Shown here: positions 9,260 to 16,725 of the stretch, one piece after another
How positions within the stretch are numbered: position 1 is the stretch's first letter
Layout: the number at the start of each line of letters is the position of its first letter
From: Hyphomicrobiales bacterium
Lineage (GTDB): Bacteria; Pseudomonadota; Alphaproteobacteria; Rhizobiales; Phreatobacteraceae
Length of the DNA: 64,000 nucleotides
NCBI GenBank assembly: GCA_017304475.1
Contig: JAFKKV010000019.1
Location: 62,001 to 126,000 of the forward strand
Reading direction: 5' to 3'
Made by a program: the position numbers and the translations under genes
The notes under the pieces: model-generated
The model's database searches: none
What the model was told of the DNA's origin: nothing
Seen by the model: the letters and a program-made list of their open reading frames with translations, nothing else

Positions 9260-10328
9260 AATTGAACACCGCGCCCATCAGCGCCCCGGCAATGCCGGCG
9301 AGCCACCATTCCGCGGCCTCGGCATAGAGCCAGCTGGCAACGCCGACATTGGCGAAGGCGCCGAGGCTGCAGACCGCATAGAACAGCACCAGGCCGACCA
9401 GGAAGCGCGCGCCCTTGAGCCGGGCGTCGCGATAGGTGATCTCGTTGTTGATCAGGAAGTTCGAGGTCATGGCGATGAAGGTCGCCACGGTCTGCGCCCA
9501 CTCGAACTGCAGGCCGGAGCCGAGCCCGAGATAAAGCGTGACCATGTGGACGACCAGGCCGGTCGTGCCGACCAGCGCGAAGAAGATGAAGCGCAGCGGA
9601 ATGAGGCCGCCCGACAGCTTGTTCAGTACGAAGCCGAGATAGTCGAGCGCCACCTTGGCGTCGAGCTTGCTCTCGCCGTGCACGCGCTCGCGAAACACAT
9701 AGGGCACTTCGGCAAAGCTCGGCTTGGACGGCACCGAGGCGGCGATATCGGCCAGGATCTTGAAGCCGGCGGTGGCGAGCTTCGGTGCGATCTGCTCGAC
9801 CAGGTCCCGCTTGATCATGAAGAAGCCGGACATCGGATCCGACAGCGGCGCCTTCAGGATCATCGCCGACAGGCGCCGGCCGAGATCGGAAATGGCGCGG
9901 CGGATCGGCGACAGGCCCTCGTCCTTCGAGCCGCCCTCGATATTGCGGCTGGCGACCACCAGGTCGCGGCCCGCCCGGATATGCTCGAGCATGACCGGCA
10001 GAATGGTTTCGTCATGCTGCAGGTCGGCATCCATGACCGCCACCACCGGCGCCGAGGAGGCGAGCATGCCCTCGATGCAGGCGCCCGCCAGGCCGCGCCG
10101 ACCGACCCGCCGGATGCAGCGGATGCGTGGATCGCGCCGCGCGATCTGCTTGACGACCGCCGAGGTTCCGTCCGGGCTGTCGTCGTCGACGACGATCATC
10201 TCCCAGGCAATGCCGGCGAGCACGCGGTCAAGCCGCGCGGCGAGCTCGGGCACATTGTCGCGCTCGTTGTAGCTCGGCACCACAACGGTCAGCTCGGGCG
10301 TGTCGGTCATTTTGGGGAAATCGGTCAT
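9225..10328 (-). CDS. Polyprenyl-phosphate glycosyltransferase (GT2) fused to GtrA membrane domain
   Basis: 367 residues in two domains. Residues about 12-235 are a GT2 enzyme of the dolichol-phosphate mannose synthase type: VVVPSYNERDNV, the VDDDSPDGT nucleotide-sugar motif, and MDADLQHDE metal-binding DxD. From about 240, four hydrophobic segments match the GtrA-like domain (LRFIFFALVGTTGLVVHM; TSNFLINNEITYRD). It should load a sugar onto undecaprenyl phosphate and perhaps flip it. The downstream GT39 gene overlaps its end, fitting a lipid-linked sugar pathway for envelope modification. Two ATG codons (10328, 10310) are possible starts, and neither has a clear ribosome site. Confidence 0.9.
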   Translation of the reverse strand: MTDFPKMTDTPELTVVVPSYNERDNVPELAARLDRVLAGIAWEMIVVDDDSPDGTSAVVKQIARRDPRIRCIRRVGRRGLAGACIEGMLASSAPVVAVMDADLQHDETILPVMLEHIRAGRDLVVASRNIEGGSKDEGLSPIRRAISDLGRRLSAMILKAPLSDPMSGFFMIKRDLVEQIAPKLATAGFKILADIAASVPSKPSFAEVPYVFRERVHGESKLDAKVALDYLGFVLNKLSGGLIPLRFIFFALVGTTGLVVHMVTLYLGLGSGLQFEWAQTVATFIAMTSNFLINNEITYRDARLKGARFLVGLVLFYAVCSLGAFANVGVASWLYAEAAEWWLAGIAGALMGAVFNYAASSALVWRR

Positions 10329-10648
10329 CTGGCCGGGGGTGATAGCCTTCGCCCGTCCGCGGGGTCAAGCCGCGCGATGTTCCGCCGGACGCAGGCCGCC
10401 TGCGGCCGGCGGCGCGATCATTCGAATTGGCGGCTTTCGCCGGCACGATCGTTAGGGTCAACCGGTAGGGTAAAGATACGGCTTTTGTTGTCAGCCAGGG
10501 CGCTTCGCGTCACGGTTGATCGACCGAAAACGCCTCAATCGGCGTCGACACGGTCTCGAATTTACTCCGCGTCCACGGAGCGACAAATCCGGCCTCGAAC
10601 CTGGTGTTCGAGGCCTTTTTTTGTGGTTCCGGGCGGCGCGCCCGGAGG
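10329..10648. other. Intergenic stretch with an isolated terminator
   Basis: 320 bases between two minus-strand genes. No protein-like frame is visible. On the plus strand it holds a small hairpin (CTCCG/CGGAG, around 10564-10580) and then a textbook terminator at 10591-10622. No gene precedes that terminator on the plus strand, so an untranslated small RNA is possible. Confidence 0.5.
10591..10622 (+). terminator. Strong intrinsic terminator with no upstream gene
   Basis: Perfect 10-bp stem GGCCTCGAAC / GTTCGAGGCC around a CTGGT loop, followed by seven T residues. The orientation is plus strand. The T-tract on the other strand is absent, so it does not obviously serve the minus-strand gene that ends at 10649. 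Confidence 0.85.
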
Positions 10649-12259
10649 TCAGCGCGCGATCTCGCCCCCGGCCGCGGCCAGCGCCTCCGGCGTATCGAAA
10701 TCGAGATGGACGCTGTCGGTGCCGACATCGACCTCGGCGATCGCATCGGGATTGGCGACCAGCACCGCCCGCCCGCCCTGGTCGCCGGTAACCTTGCCGA
10801 GCTCGGCGAAGAAGCGCCGGCCCCACAGGACCGGATTGCCGCGCCGGCCAAGGGCGATCGGAACCACCGCGTGGTGGCCCTCGGCCGGTGCGAAGGCACC
10901 GACCAGCCGGCCGATCAGCTCGGGGGCGATGCGCGGCATGTCGCCGAGCATCACCACGACGGCGTCGACATCCGGCCCGAGCGCCGCGAGCCCGGCTTTC
11001 AGCGAGGTGGACAAGCCCTCGGCGAAATCGGGATTGTGAACGAAACGCACGCCGAGATCGTCGAGCGAAGCCTCGACCGCGTCGGACTGGTGGCCGGTGA
11101 CGACGACGATCTCGGCAAGCCCCGCGGCGAGCCCCGCCTTCGCGGCATGGCGCACCAGCGGCGTGCCTTCGAGGGTGGCGAGCAGCTTGTTCGGGCCGCC
11201 CATGCGAGTGGAGCGGCCGGCCGCCAGCAGCAGGCCGGCGATACGCGGCGCGCGCGGGGCTTCCGCTTCGCCTTCGCGCGGCTGCGGGCGCGATATGATT
11301 TCCATCAGAAGTCCTCCGACCCCCATGCCGGTAATATCCGCCTTGGTCACCGGCAGTCCGGCCAGGAGCCGGGTCAGCACCCAGTCGAAACCATTTTCCT
11401 TCGGCGAGCGCGCGCAGCCCGGCGCGCCCAGCACGGGAACCTCGCCCAGCCGGCCGACCATCAGGAGATTGCCGGGATCGACCGGCATGCCCAGATGCTC
11501 GATTTCGCCGCCCGCCTGCTCGAGCGCCGCCGGGATGACGTCGCGCCGGTCGGCGATGGCGGAGGCGCCGAACACCAGGACGAGATCGACGTCCTCAGCC
11601 ACGCTCGCCGCGAGCGCCGCCTGCAGCGCCCCCGCCTCGTGAGCGACCCGCCGCTCCGCGACAATGGCGGCGCCTGCCGGCTTCAGGCGCTCTTCCGTCA
11701 CCCGCAAGGTCTTCTCGACGACCTTGTCGGCGAGGCCCGGCAGCAATGTCGAGATCACCACGATGCGCCGGCGGACGAAGGGCGCGACCCGCACCAGCGA
11801 CCGCGCCTCGACGGCGCGCGCAACCGCCGCGCCCGGCGCCGCGTAGGGGATGATCTTGACGGTCGCCACCATTTCACCCGGCTCGACCGCGGCAAAGGCC
11901 GGCAGCGTCGCGAAGGTGATGGCATCGTCGAGGCGATTGACCTGATCGATGCCGGGGCGATCGACCACCAGCACGCCGGCATGTTCGGCGAACAGATTGG
12001 CGCGGCCGGTAAAGGCCGGATCCACCCTCACCCCGCGCCCGCCGACCGCGGCCGCGATCCGCGCCGCCGCCTCGTCTTCCGCGACATCGTCGGGTTCGGC
12101 CAGCGCCACCGTGACGCTGGCGATGCCGGCCGCATGCAGGGCGGCGATTTCGGCCCGGCCGATTCGCGTCCCCTTTTTCAGGACGAGCCCGTTCGACTTG
12201 ACGGCATGGGCGACGACGCCGCCCAGCGCCTGGTCGACCGCGACGGGGCCGAACCTCAT
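10649..12259 (-). CDS. Molybdopterin-binding domain fused to MobA/MocA-like nucleotidyltransferase
   Basis: 536 residues. The first 330 or so form a molybdopterin-binding region of the MoeA/MogA type (VLVFGASAIADRRDVIP; PGNLLMVGRLGEVPVLGAPGC). From about 342 an NTP-transferase follows: AGLLLAAGRSTRMGGPNKLL, then GDMPRIAPEL, the metal-binding segment. This C-terminal half resembles MocA, which adds CMP to the molybdenum cofactor for xanthine dehydrogenase and CO dehydrogenase type enzymes. It lies just downstream of two xdhC-type genes and of the cox structural genes, so it very likely prepares the cofactor for the CoxL protein encoded at 19565-21934. It is 24 bases from the xdhC gene, in one operon. 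Confidence 0.88.
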   Translation of the reverse strand: MRFGPVAVDQALGGVVAHAVKSNGLVLKKGTRIGRAEIAALHAAGIASVTVALAEPDDVAEDEAAARIAAAVGGRGVRVDPAFTGRANLFAEHAGVLVVDRPGIDQVNRLDDAITFATLPAFAAVEPGEMVATVKIIPYAAPGAAVARAVEARSLVRVAPFVRRRIVVISTLLPGLADKVVEKTLRVTEERLKPAGAAIVAERRVAHEAGALQAALAASVAEDVDLVLVFGASAIADRRDVIPAALEQAGGEIEHLGMPVDPGNLLMVGRLGEVPVLGAPGCARSPKENGFDWVLTRLLAGLPVTKADITGMGVGGLLMEIISRPQPREGEAEAPRAPRIAGLLLAAGRSTRMGGPNKLLATLEGTPLVRHAAKAGLAAGLAEIVVVTGHQSDAVEASLDDLGVRFVHNPDFAEGLSTSLKAGLAALGPDVDAVVVMLGDMPRIAPELIGRLVGAFAPAEGHHAVVPIALGRRGNPVLWGRRFFAELGKVTGDQGGRAVLVANPDAIAEVDVGTDSVHLDFDTPEALAAAGGEIAR

Positions 12260-12283
12260 GACGATGTCCTCGCGCAGTCCATG

Positions 12284-12961
12284 TCAGGCGATGCCCTGGC
12301 GCCAGGCCTGGGTCACCTCGGCCATGATCGACACGGCGATCTCGGCCGGCGTGATGGCGCCGATCGCCAGTCCCACCGGCGCCTTGATGCGGCCCATGTC
12401 CTCCGCCGAGGCGCCCTGCGCGCCAAGCCGCTCGAGCCGCCTGGCATGGGTCTTCCGCGAGCCCAGCGCACCGATATAGAAGCAGTCGCGCGCGAAGGCA
12501 TGCATCAGGGCCGGGTCGTCGATTTTCGGGTCGTGGGTCAGCGCGATGAAGGCGGTATAGCGGTCGACATTGAGCGGCGGCAGCGCCAAATCCGGCCATT
12601 CGGCATGGACGACAACGTCGGGAAACCGCTCCTTGGTCGCGAAAGCCGTGCGCGGATCGACGATGACAGGCTCGTAGCCGAGCATGCGCGCCAGCGGCAC
12701 CAGGGCCTGGCTGATATGGACGGCGCCGATCACCACCATCTGTGCCGGCGGCACCTGCACGGTCAGGAAGGTCCTGGTTTCGCCGACGACGCCGCTGCGC
12801 CCGGACCGCAGGGCCTGGCGGATCGGCGCCTCCAGCTCATCTCCCGCCAGCACGTCTTCGGTAACGATCCGGGCCGTGCCGGTGTCGAGATCGGTCACCA
12901 GAACGGCCGCCTTGCGGGCCTGGCGGGCCGCATTCAATGCGGACAGGAGCTTCAGGTCCAT
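12284..12961 (-). CDS. XdhC-family protein, C-terminal Rossmann domain type
   Basis: 225 residues. The segment MVVIGAVHISQALVPLARMLGYEP and the following DPRTAF form a Rossmann-like nucleotide fold seen in XdhC C-terminal domains, and TPAEIAVSIMAEV near the end is also family-typical. The N-terminal XdhC/CoxI domain is absent and is supplied by the separate gene upstream, whose stop overlaps this start by one base. XdhC proteins bind the molybdenum cofactor, protect it, assist sulfuration and insert it into hydroxylases. The likely client is the CoxSLM enzyme. Confidence 0.88.
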   Translation of the reverse strand: MDLKLLSALNAARQARKAAVLVTDLDTGTARIVTEDVLAGDELEAPIRQALRSGRSGVVGETRTFLTVQVPPAQMVVIGAVHISQALVPLARMLGYEPVIVDPRTAFATKERFPDVVVHAEWPDLALPPLNVDRYTAFIALTHDPKIDDPALMHAFARDCFYIGALGSRKTHARRLERLGAQGASAEDMGRIKAPVGLAIGAITPAEIAVSIMAEVTQAWRQGIA

Positions 12962-13284
12962 CAGCCGACCTTTTCGACATAGACGGCGATGCGCCCGCCG
13001 CAGGACAGGCCCGAACGCCAGGCTGTCTCGTCGGCGACGCCGAATTCCAGGAGCCGCGGCTTGCCCGAGCCGATCACGTCGAGCGCTTCCGTCACCACTT
13101 CGCCCTCGACACAGCCGCCGGACACCGAGCCGAGGAAAGTGCCGTCCTCGTCGATCACCAGATGCGAGCCGACCGGCCGCGGCGCCGAGCCCCAGGTCTC
13201 CACGACGGTCGCCACCGCAACCCCCTTGCCGGCCTTCGCCCAGGCCTCCGCCTGCGCCAGGATATTGTCGTCGGATGCGAGCAT
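12961..13284 (-). CDS. XdhC/CoxI-domain protein, N-terminal domain only
   Basis: 107 residues. The WGSAPRPVGSHLVI and GSVSGGCVEGEVV motifs are those of the XdhC/CoxI domain, including the conserved cysteine (GGCVEG). It covers only the first half of a standard XdhC; the Rossmann half is the next gene. The ATG at 13284 is used. A longer frame reaches 13395, but its extra residues (FVDGRDKPGPDED) are encoded by a palindromic repeat at 13308-13352 and are not part of the protein. Confidence 0.88.
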   Translation of the reverse strand: MLASDDNILAQAEAWAKAGKGVAVATVVETWGSAPRPVGSHLVIDEDGTFLGSVSGGCVEGEVVTEALDVIGSGKPRLLEFGVADETAWRSGLSCGGRIAVYVEKVG

Positions 13285-13307
13285 GGCGGCCTCCCGGGTC
13301 ACGTCTG

Positions 13308-13352
13308 GATCCTCGTCCGGACCGGGCTTGTCCCGGCCATCCACGAATTCAG
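13308..13352 (+). repeat. REP-like palindromic repeat, copy 1
   Basis: Core CCGGGCTTGTCCCGG followed by CATCCACGAATTC. The core is a near-palindrome (CCGGG...CCCGG). The same unit recurs at 13496, 40761 and, inverted, at 40864. Read on the minus strand it encodes FVDGRDKPG, a string that often contaminates predicted proteins. Confidence 0.85.
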
Positions 13353-13495
13353 ATCCGCTGTTCCTAGAGATCGGTCCAATCCGGGTTTTCCGCAAGGACG
13401 GGCTACACCTCGCGATGCACCCATGCGCAAGGTGAAAGGTGAGCCCTCACGTCGGATGGCGCACGCCGTTTCGCCGCGCGCGTCTCCGGAGAGAG

Positions 13496-13539
13496 TTCTC
13501 GTCTTGGCCGGGCTTGTCCCGGCCATCCACGAATTCGGC
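13496..13539 (+). repeat. REP-like palindromic repeat, copy 2
   Basis: TTCTCGTCTTGGCCGGGCTT continues into GTCCCGGCCATCCACGAATT. It matches copy 1 almost base for base through the core, in the same orientation. Confidence 0.85.
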
Positions 13540-13585
13540 CCTGCGGCCCGCATCGACCGGCTCCTGCGCCCGGACGCCGCAGCCC

Positions 13586-14773
13586 CTACTTCGCCGAGAA
13601 CAGTGCCGCCAGCCGCGCCACCGCCGCCTCGGATGCCCCGCGGTCGACCGTCGTGTCGGCATTGCCGAAATCGCCGTCGGCCTGGGCCTGCACCAGGATG
13701 CCGTCGCGGCGCGGCACGACATTGAGATTGTGGTTGCGGTAGACGAGGCCGTAATTCACCTCGGCCTGCGGTATCAGGCGGGCGGTCTGGCCGCGTACCG
13801 GCACGATCGTCTCGTCGCCAAGCAGGGCGCGGGCGCCGTAGCCGGTGGCGTTGACGAGGGTCTTTTCGCGCAGATCGGCGAACTGGCGCGGGCTTTCGAA
13901 GGCGCGGGTCTCGATTTCGCCGCCGAGCCGCAGGAAGTCGTCGAGCAGCAGCCGCGAATAAGCGGTGATGTTGAAGGTCATCTGGGTGTAGCGCCGCGCA
14001 TAGGGCACCGGGAAAGGATGCTGCCCCGGTTCCAGGGTCTGGATCGGCCAGCGCATGTCGCCCAGCAGGCGCCGCTCCAGGTCCGGATAAGCCGGCTCGC
14101 GATCGTCGCCGTGCCGGGCCGGCTGGTCGAACGGCGTGTCCGACAGGATATAGCCGTCGCGCCATTCGATCGGGCTGTCGGCAAGGCCGAGCAAGGTCTG
14201 ATAGGTGCGGAACGACAGGCGCGCCATGTCTTCCCAGCGCCGCTCGAAATCGGGCGTCGAATGGTCCGCCGTGCAGATGCGCGAATCCGGCGACCATACG
14301 CCGGTGGCGTTGAACGACCGGACCTCGGGCGGCCGCTCCTTGGCGTAGATGCGCACGCGCAGGCCCGCACGCTGCGCGACCAGCGCCGTGGTCAGGCCGA
14401 TGGCGCCGCAGCCGATCACCGCGATCCGGGTCTCGCGCGTCGCCTGCGCCAGGCGCACGGCCAGCGCCGCCGAGCCCCAGGACAGGGACCAGCCGCTGCC
14501 GCCATGGCCGTAATTGTGCACCACCGTCTTGCGGCCGATCCGTTCGGCCTCGATGCGCGGGCCCTGCGCGCGGAACGGCCGCGAGCAGACATTGATCGCG
14601 ACGATGCGATCGGCGCGCGCCTGGATCGGCGCCAAGGGCGGCGACGGCGCGAAGCCGCCGGGCCGTGCCGGCGCGGCGGTTGGCGAAGGCCGGCTTTCAT
14701 CGGCAGCCGCGGTACGGCCAGACAGCGCCACCACGGCGGCTCCGGCCCCATACAGGAAATCTCGGCGTTGCAT
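13586..14773 (-). CDS. Tat-exported FAD-dependent D-amino-acid-oxidase-like protein
   Basis: 395 residues. The start MQRRDFLYGAGAAVVALSGR is a twin-arginine signal with a hydrophobic core, cleaved near TAAADE. The mature part is a DAO-family flavoprotein. It has the HNYGHGGSGWSLSWGSA segment, IAVIGCGAIGLTTALVAQRA for FAD binding, and the closing VNATGYGARAL region. True D-amino acid oxidases carry the same HNYGHGGxG string. Amine or amino acid oxidation with release of H2O2 in the periplasm is the likely chemistry; the substrate is unknown. It sits between xdhC-type and coxE-type genes on the same strand, but gaps of 240-300 bases on both sides suggest its own unit. Confidence 0.85.
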   Translation of the reverse strand: MQRRDFLYGAGAAVVALSGRTAAADESRPSPTAAPARPGGFAPSPPLAPIQARADRIVAINVCSRPFRAQGPRIEAERIGRKTVVHNYGHGGSGWSLSWGSAALAVRLAQATRETRIAVIGCGAIGLTTALVAQRAGLRVRIYAKERPPEVRSFNATGVWSPDSRICTADHSTPDFERRWEDMARLSFRTYQTLLGLADSPIEWRDGYILSDTPFDQPARHGDDREPAYPDLERRLLGDMRWPIQTLEPGQHPFPVPYARRYTQMTFNITAYSRLLLDDFLRLGGEIETRAFESPRQFADLREKTLVNATGYGARALLGDETIVPVRGQTARLIPQAEVNYGLVYRNHNLNVVPRRDGILVQAQADGDFGNADTTVDRGASEAAVARLAALFSAK

Positions 14774-14962
14774 GCCACTCGCTCGATGCTGGTTGCGGTC
14801 CGACGCGGCCGCAATCAGCCAGCCAATCTTGGCAGCAATTTGCCGGGCAGAAGGTGGTGTGAGGACAGGTTGTCGCCGGCACCCGGCTGCTGCCGCCAAG
14901 AGAGCCCTCGCATAGGCCGCAACGGCGCCGGCTCACCCGCCCGCAGGCCTAGGCCTCGCCAT

Positions 14963-14995
14963 GGCGGGGCTTGTCCTTGATGCCCACGAACGCGG
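14963..14995 (+). repeat. Degenerate copy of the REP-like repeat
   Basis: GCGGGGCTTGTCCTTGATGC followed by CCACGAACGCGG resembles the core at 13308 (GGGCTTGTCC ... CCACGAA) with several changes. It lies upstream of the oxidase gene. Confidence 0.5.
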
Positions 14996-15016
14996 TCCGG
15001 CATGATGGGATCGGAA

Positions 15017-16207
15017 CTAGGCCACCTTGAGCCACAGGCGCGGGTCGTGCGAACGGTCGACCCGGCGCGCGTCGAGCGCGGTCACGAGGTCGGCGACCGC
15101 GGCGATATTGTGAATGGTGCGGAACTCGTCGACATGCGGCAGCAGGGTGCGGATGCCCTGCGCCTTGGCCTCGAAGCCGTCGAAGCGCAGCAGCGGATTG
15201 AGCCAGACGAGCCGGCGGCACGACCGGTGCAGCCGGTCGGCTTCGCGGGCGAGGTCGCCGGTGGCGTCGCGCTCCAGCCCGTCGGTGACCAGGAGCACCA
15301 CGGCGCCGCCCGACAGCACCCGCCTCGACCAGAGCTTGTTGAAGGCATGCAGCGACGGCGCGATGCGCGTGCCGCCGGACCAGTCCTGCACCGCGCTGGT
15401 GGTGGCGGCCAAGGCCTCGTCCGGGTCCTTCGCCTTGAGCGCGCGGGTGATGTTGGTCAGCCTCGTGCCGAACACGAAGGCATGGACGTGCCGGCGCCTT
15501 TCCATCAGGGCATGGATGAAGTGCAGCATGACCCGCGTGTACTGGCTCATCGACCCGGAGATGTCGCAGAGCACGACCAGCGGCGGATGCTTGTCCTTGG
15601 GGCCGCGCCGGGCGAGGTCAATGATCTGTCCGCCCTCCCCGATCGAACGGCGCAGCGTCCGCCGGAAATCGATGCGCGGGCCACGCGGGTCGGGCGCCAG
15701 CCGCCGGGTCGGCACGGCGTCGTCGGGCAATACCAGGGCGGCAACGCGGCGCTGCGCCTCGGAAATCTCCGCCGCGGTCATTTGGGCGAAGTCCTTCTGC
15801 TGCAGCACCTCGACATCCGAGACGGTGAAGCGGGCGTCGACCTCGAGCTCCGGCCGCTCCACCGCCGTCGCCTCGGTATCCTTGAAAAAGGCCTCCTGCA
15901 GGCGCAGCGACACCGGATCGGGCTTGGCCTGCGGCGCATGCGCCACCGGCATCAGCACCTGGAGCAGCTTTTCCATCAGGTGCCGGCGCTTCCAGAAGAT
16001 CTCGAAGGCGTCGTGAAAGACGATCGAATGCTCGTGCCGGCTGACAAAGACCGAATGCAGCGTCCAGTAGAAGTCTTCGCGCGAACCGATGCCAGCCGCT
16101 TCCACCGCGTGGATGGCGTCGATCACCGTGCCCGGCCCGACCGGCAGGCCGGCGACCCGCAGGGCCCGGGCGAAATGCGCGATGTTCTCGGTCAGCGCAT
16201 GCGGCAT
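15017..16207 (-). CDS. VWA domain protein, CoxE family
   Basis: 396 residues. The N-terminal helical part (to about residue 190) is followed by a von Willebrand A domain with an intact metal site: VVLCDISGSMSQYTR (DxSxS), GGTRIAPSL with the conserved Thr, and LLVTDGLERD. CoxE works with the AAA+ protein CoxD in maturation of CO dehydrogenase, where the pair is needed for building the copper-containing Mo site. Here the partner MoxR/CoxD-like ATPase is two genes upstream on the same strand. This enzyme is form II and may lack copper, so the exact task is open. Confidence 0.9.
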   Translation of the reverse strand: MPHALTENIAHFARALRVAGLPVGPGTVIDAIHAVEAAGIGSREDFYWTLHSVFVSRHEHSIVFHDAFEIFWKRRHLMEKLLQVLMPVAHAPQAKPDPVSLRLQEAFFKDTEATAVERPELEVDARFTVSDVEVLQQKDFAQMTAAEISEAQRRVAALVLPDDAVPTRRLAPDPRGPRIDFRRTLRRSIGEGGQIIDLARRGPKDKHPPLVVLCDISGSMSQYTRVMLHFIHALMERRRHVHAFVFGTRLTNITRALKAKDPDEALAATTSAVQDWSGGTRIAPSLHAFNKLWSRRVLSGGAVVLLVTDGLERDATGDLAREADRLHRSCRRLVWLNPLLRFDGFEAKAQGIRTLLPHVDEFRTIHNIAAVADLVTALDARRVDRSHDPRLWLKVA

Positions 16208-16217
16208 CGCATCACTT

Positions 16218-16724
16218 TCAGGACAGCGGCCTCAGGAGAACGGCCCAGACCGGCGCGAGCGCGATCGAGCCGAGATTATAGACCGCATGGGTCAGAGCCA
16301 CCCCGCCGAAGGCCAGCCAGCGCCGGCCGGAGCCGGCGAACCAGCCGGCATATTGCCAGGCAAAGACCAGGAACAGGATGGCGGTCACCGGCGCCCGCGC
16401 CACGGTGAGCGGCATATGGGCGGCCACCGCGATCACCATGACGATGCCGGCGAAGACCGGCACGCTGAGCCGAAGCTTGTCGACGCCGAACCAATGGACG
16501 AGCGCCAGCGCGGCCGTTTCGAGCAGCGGCGCGACGATGACGGTCGCGAGCAGAATGACCACGAGCGTCAGCGGCGAGGCTTCGGGCACCGGCGGCCGAT
16601 AGGATGTCAGCCATAACAGGCCCCACCAGACGAGCGGAACGGCGAGCAGCGCGACGCCGATGCCGACGGCCTTGAGCCAGGGCCAGCCACCGGGCTCGCC
16701 GATCCCACGCAAGATGGATGTCAC
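16218..16724 (-). CDS. Small membrane protein, CPBP-protease-like with degenerate motifs
   Basis: About 168 residues with five or so hydrophobic segments. THAVYNLGS near the C-terminus resembles the HxxxN motif of CPBP (CAAX protease and bacteriocin-processing) proteins, and LLETAALALVHWFGV sits where the EExxxR motif should be. The second Glu and the Arg are missing, so activity is doubtful. The GTG at 16724 is one base from the stop of the MoxR gene, and the stop lies 10 bases before coxE; it is clearly co-transcribed with both. A longer ATG start at 16769 would overlap the MoxR gene by 44 bases. Its function beside this ATPase and VWA protein is unknown. Confidence 0.6.
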   Translation of the reverse strand: MTSILRGIGEPGGWPWLKAVGIGVALLAVPLVWWGLLWLTSYRPPVPEASPLTLVVILLATVIVAPLLETAALALVHWFGVDKLRLSVPVFAGIVMVIAVAAHMPLTVARAPVTAILFLVFAWQYAGWFAGSGRRWLAFGGVALTHAVYNLGSIALAPVWAVLLRPLS

Positions 16725-16725
16725 G

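Larger units (their letters stand above)
13285..13585. other. Repeat-bearing intergenic stretch
   Basis: About 300 bases between the xdhC pair and the amino acid oxidase gene. It carries two copies of a palindromic repeat in the same orientation (13308-13352 and 13496-13539), about 145 bases apart. No gene is seen. Confidence 0.7.

Noticed and set aside
10500..10590. tRNA, SRP RNA or 6S RNA before the isolated terminator
   Set aside because: No T-loop GGTTCGAATCC pattern, no SRP GGTCAGGTCCGGAAGG-like string and no 6S-type long closing stem were seen.
10604..12982. 792-codon plus-strand frame opposite the molybdenum cofactor genes
   Set aside because: No recognisable domain; it is opposite well-supported genes and runs through a terminator.
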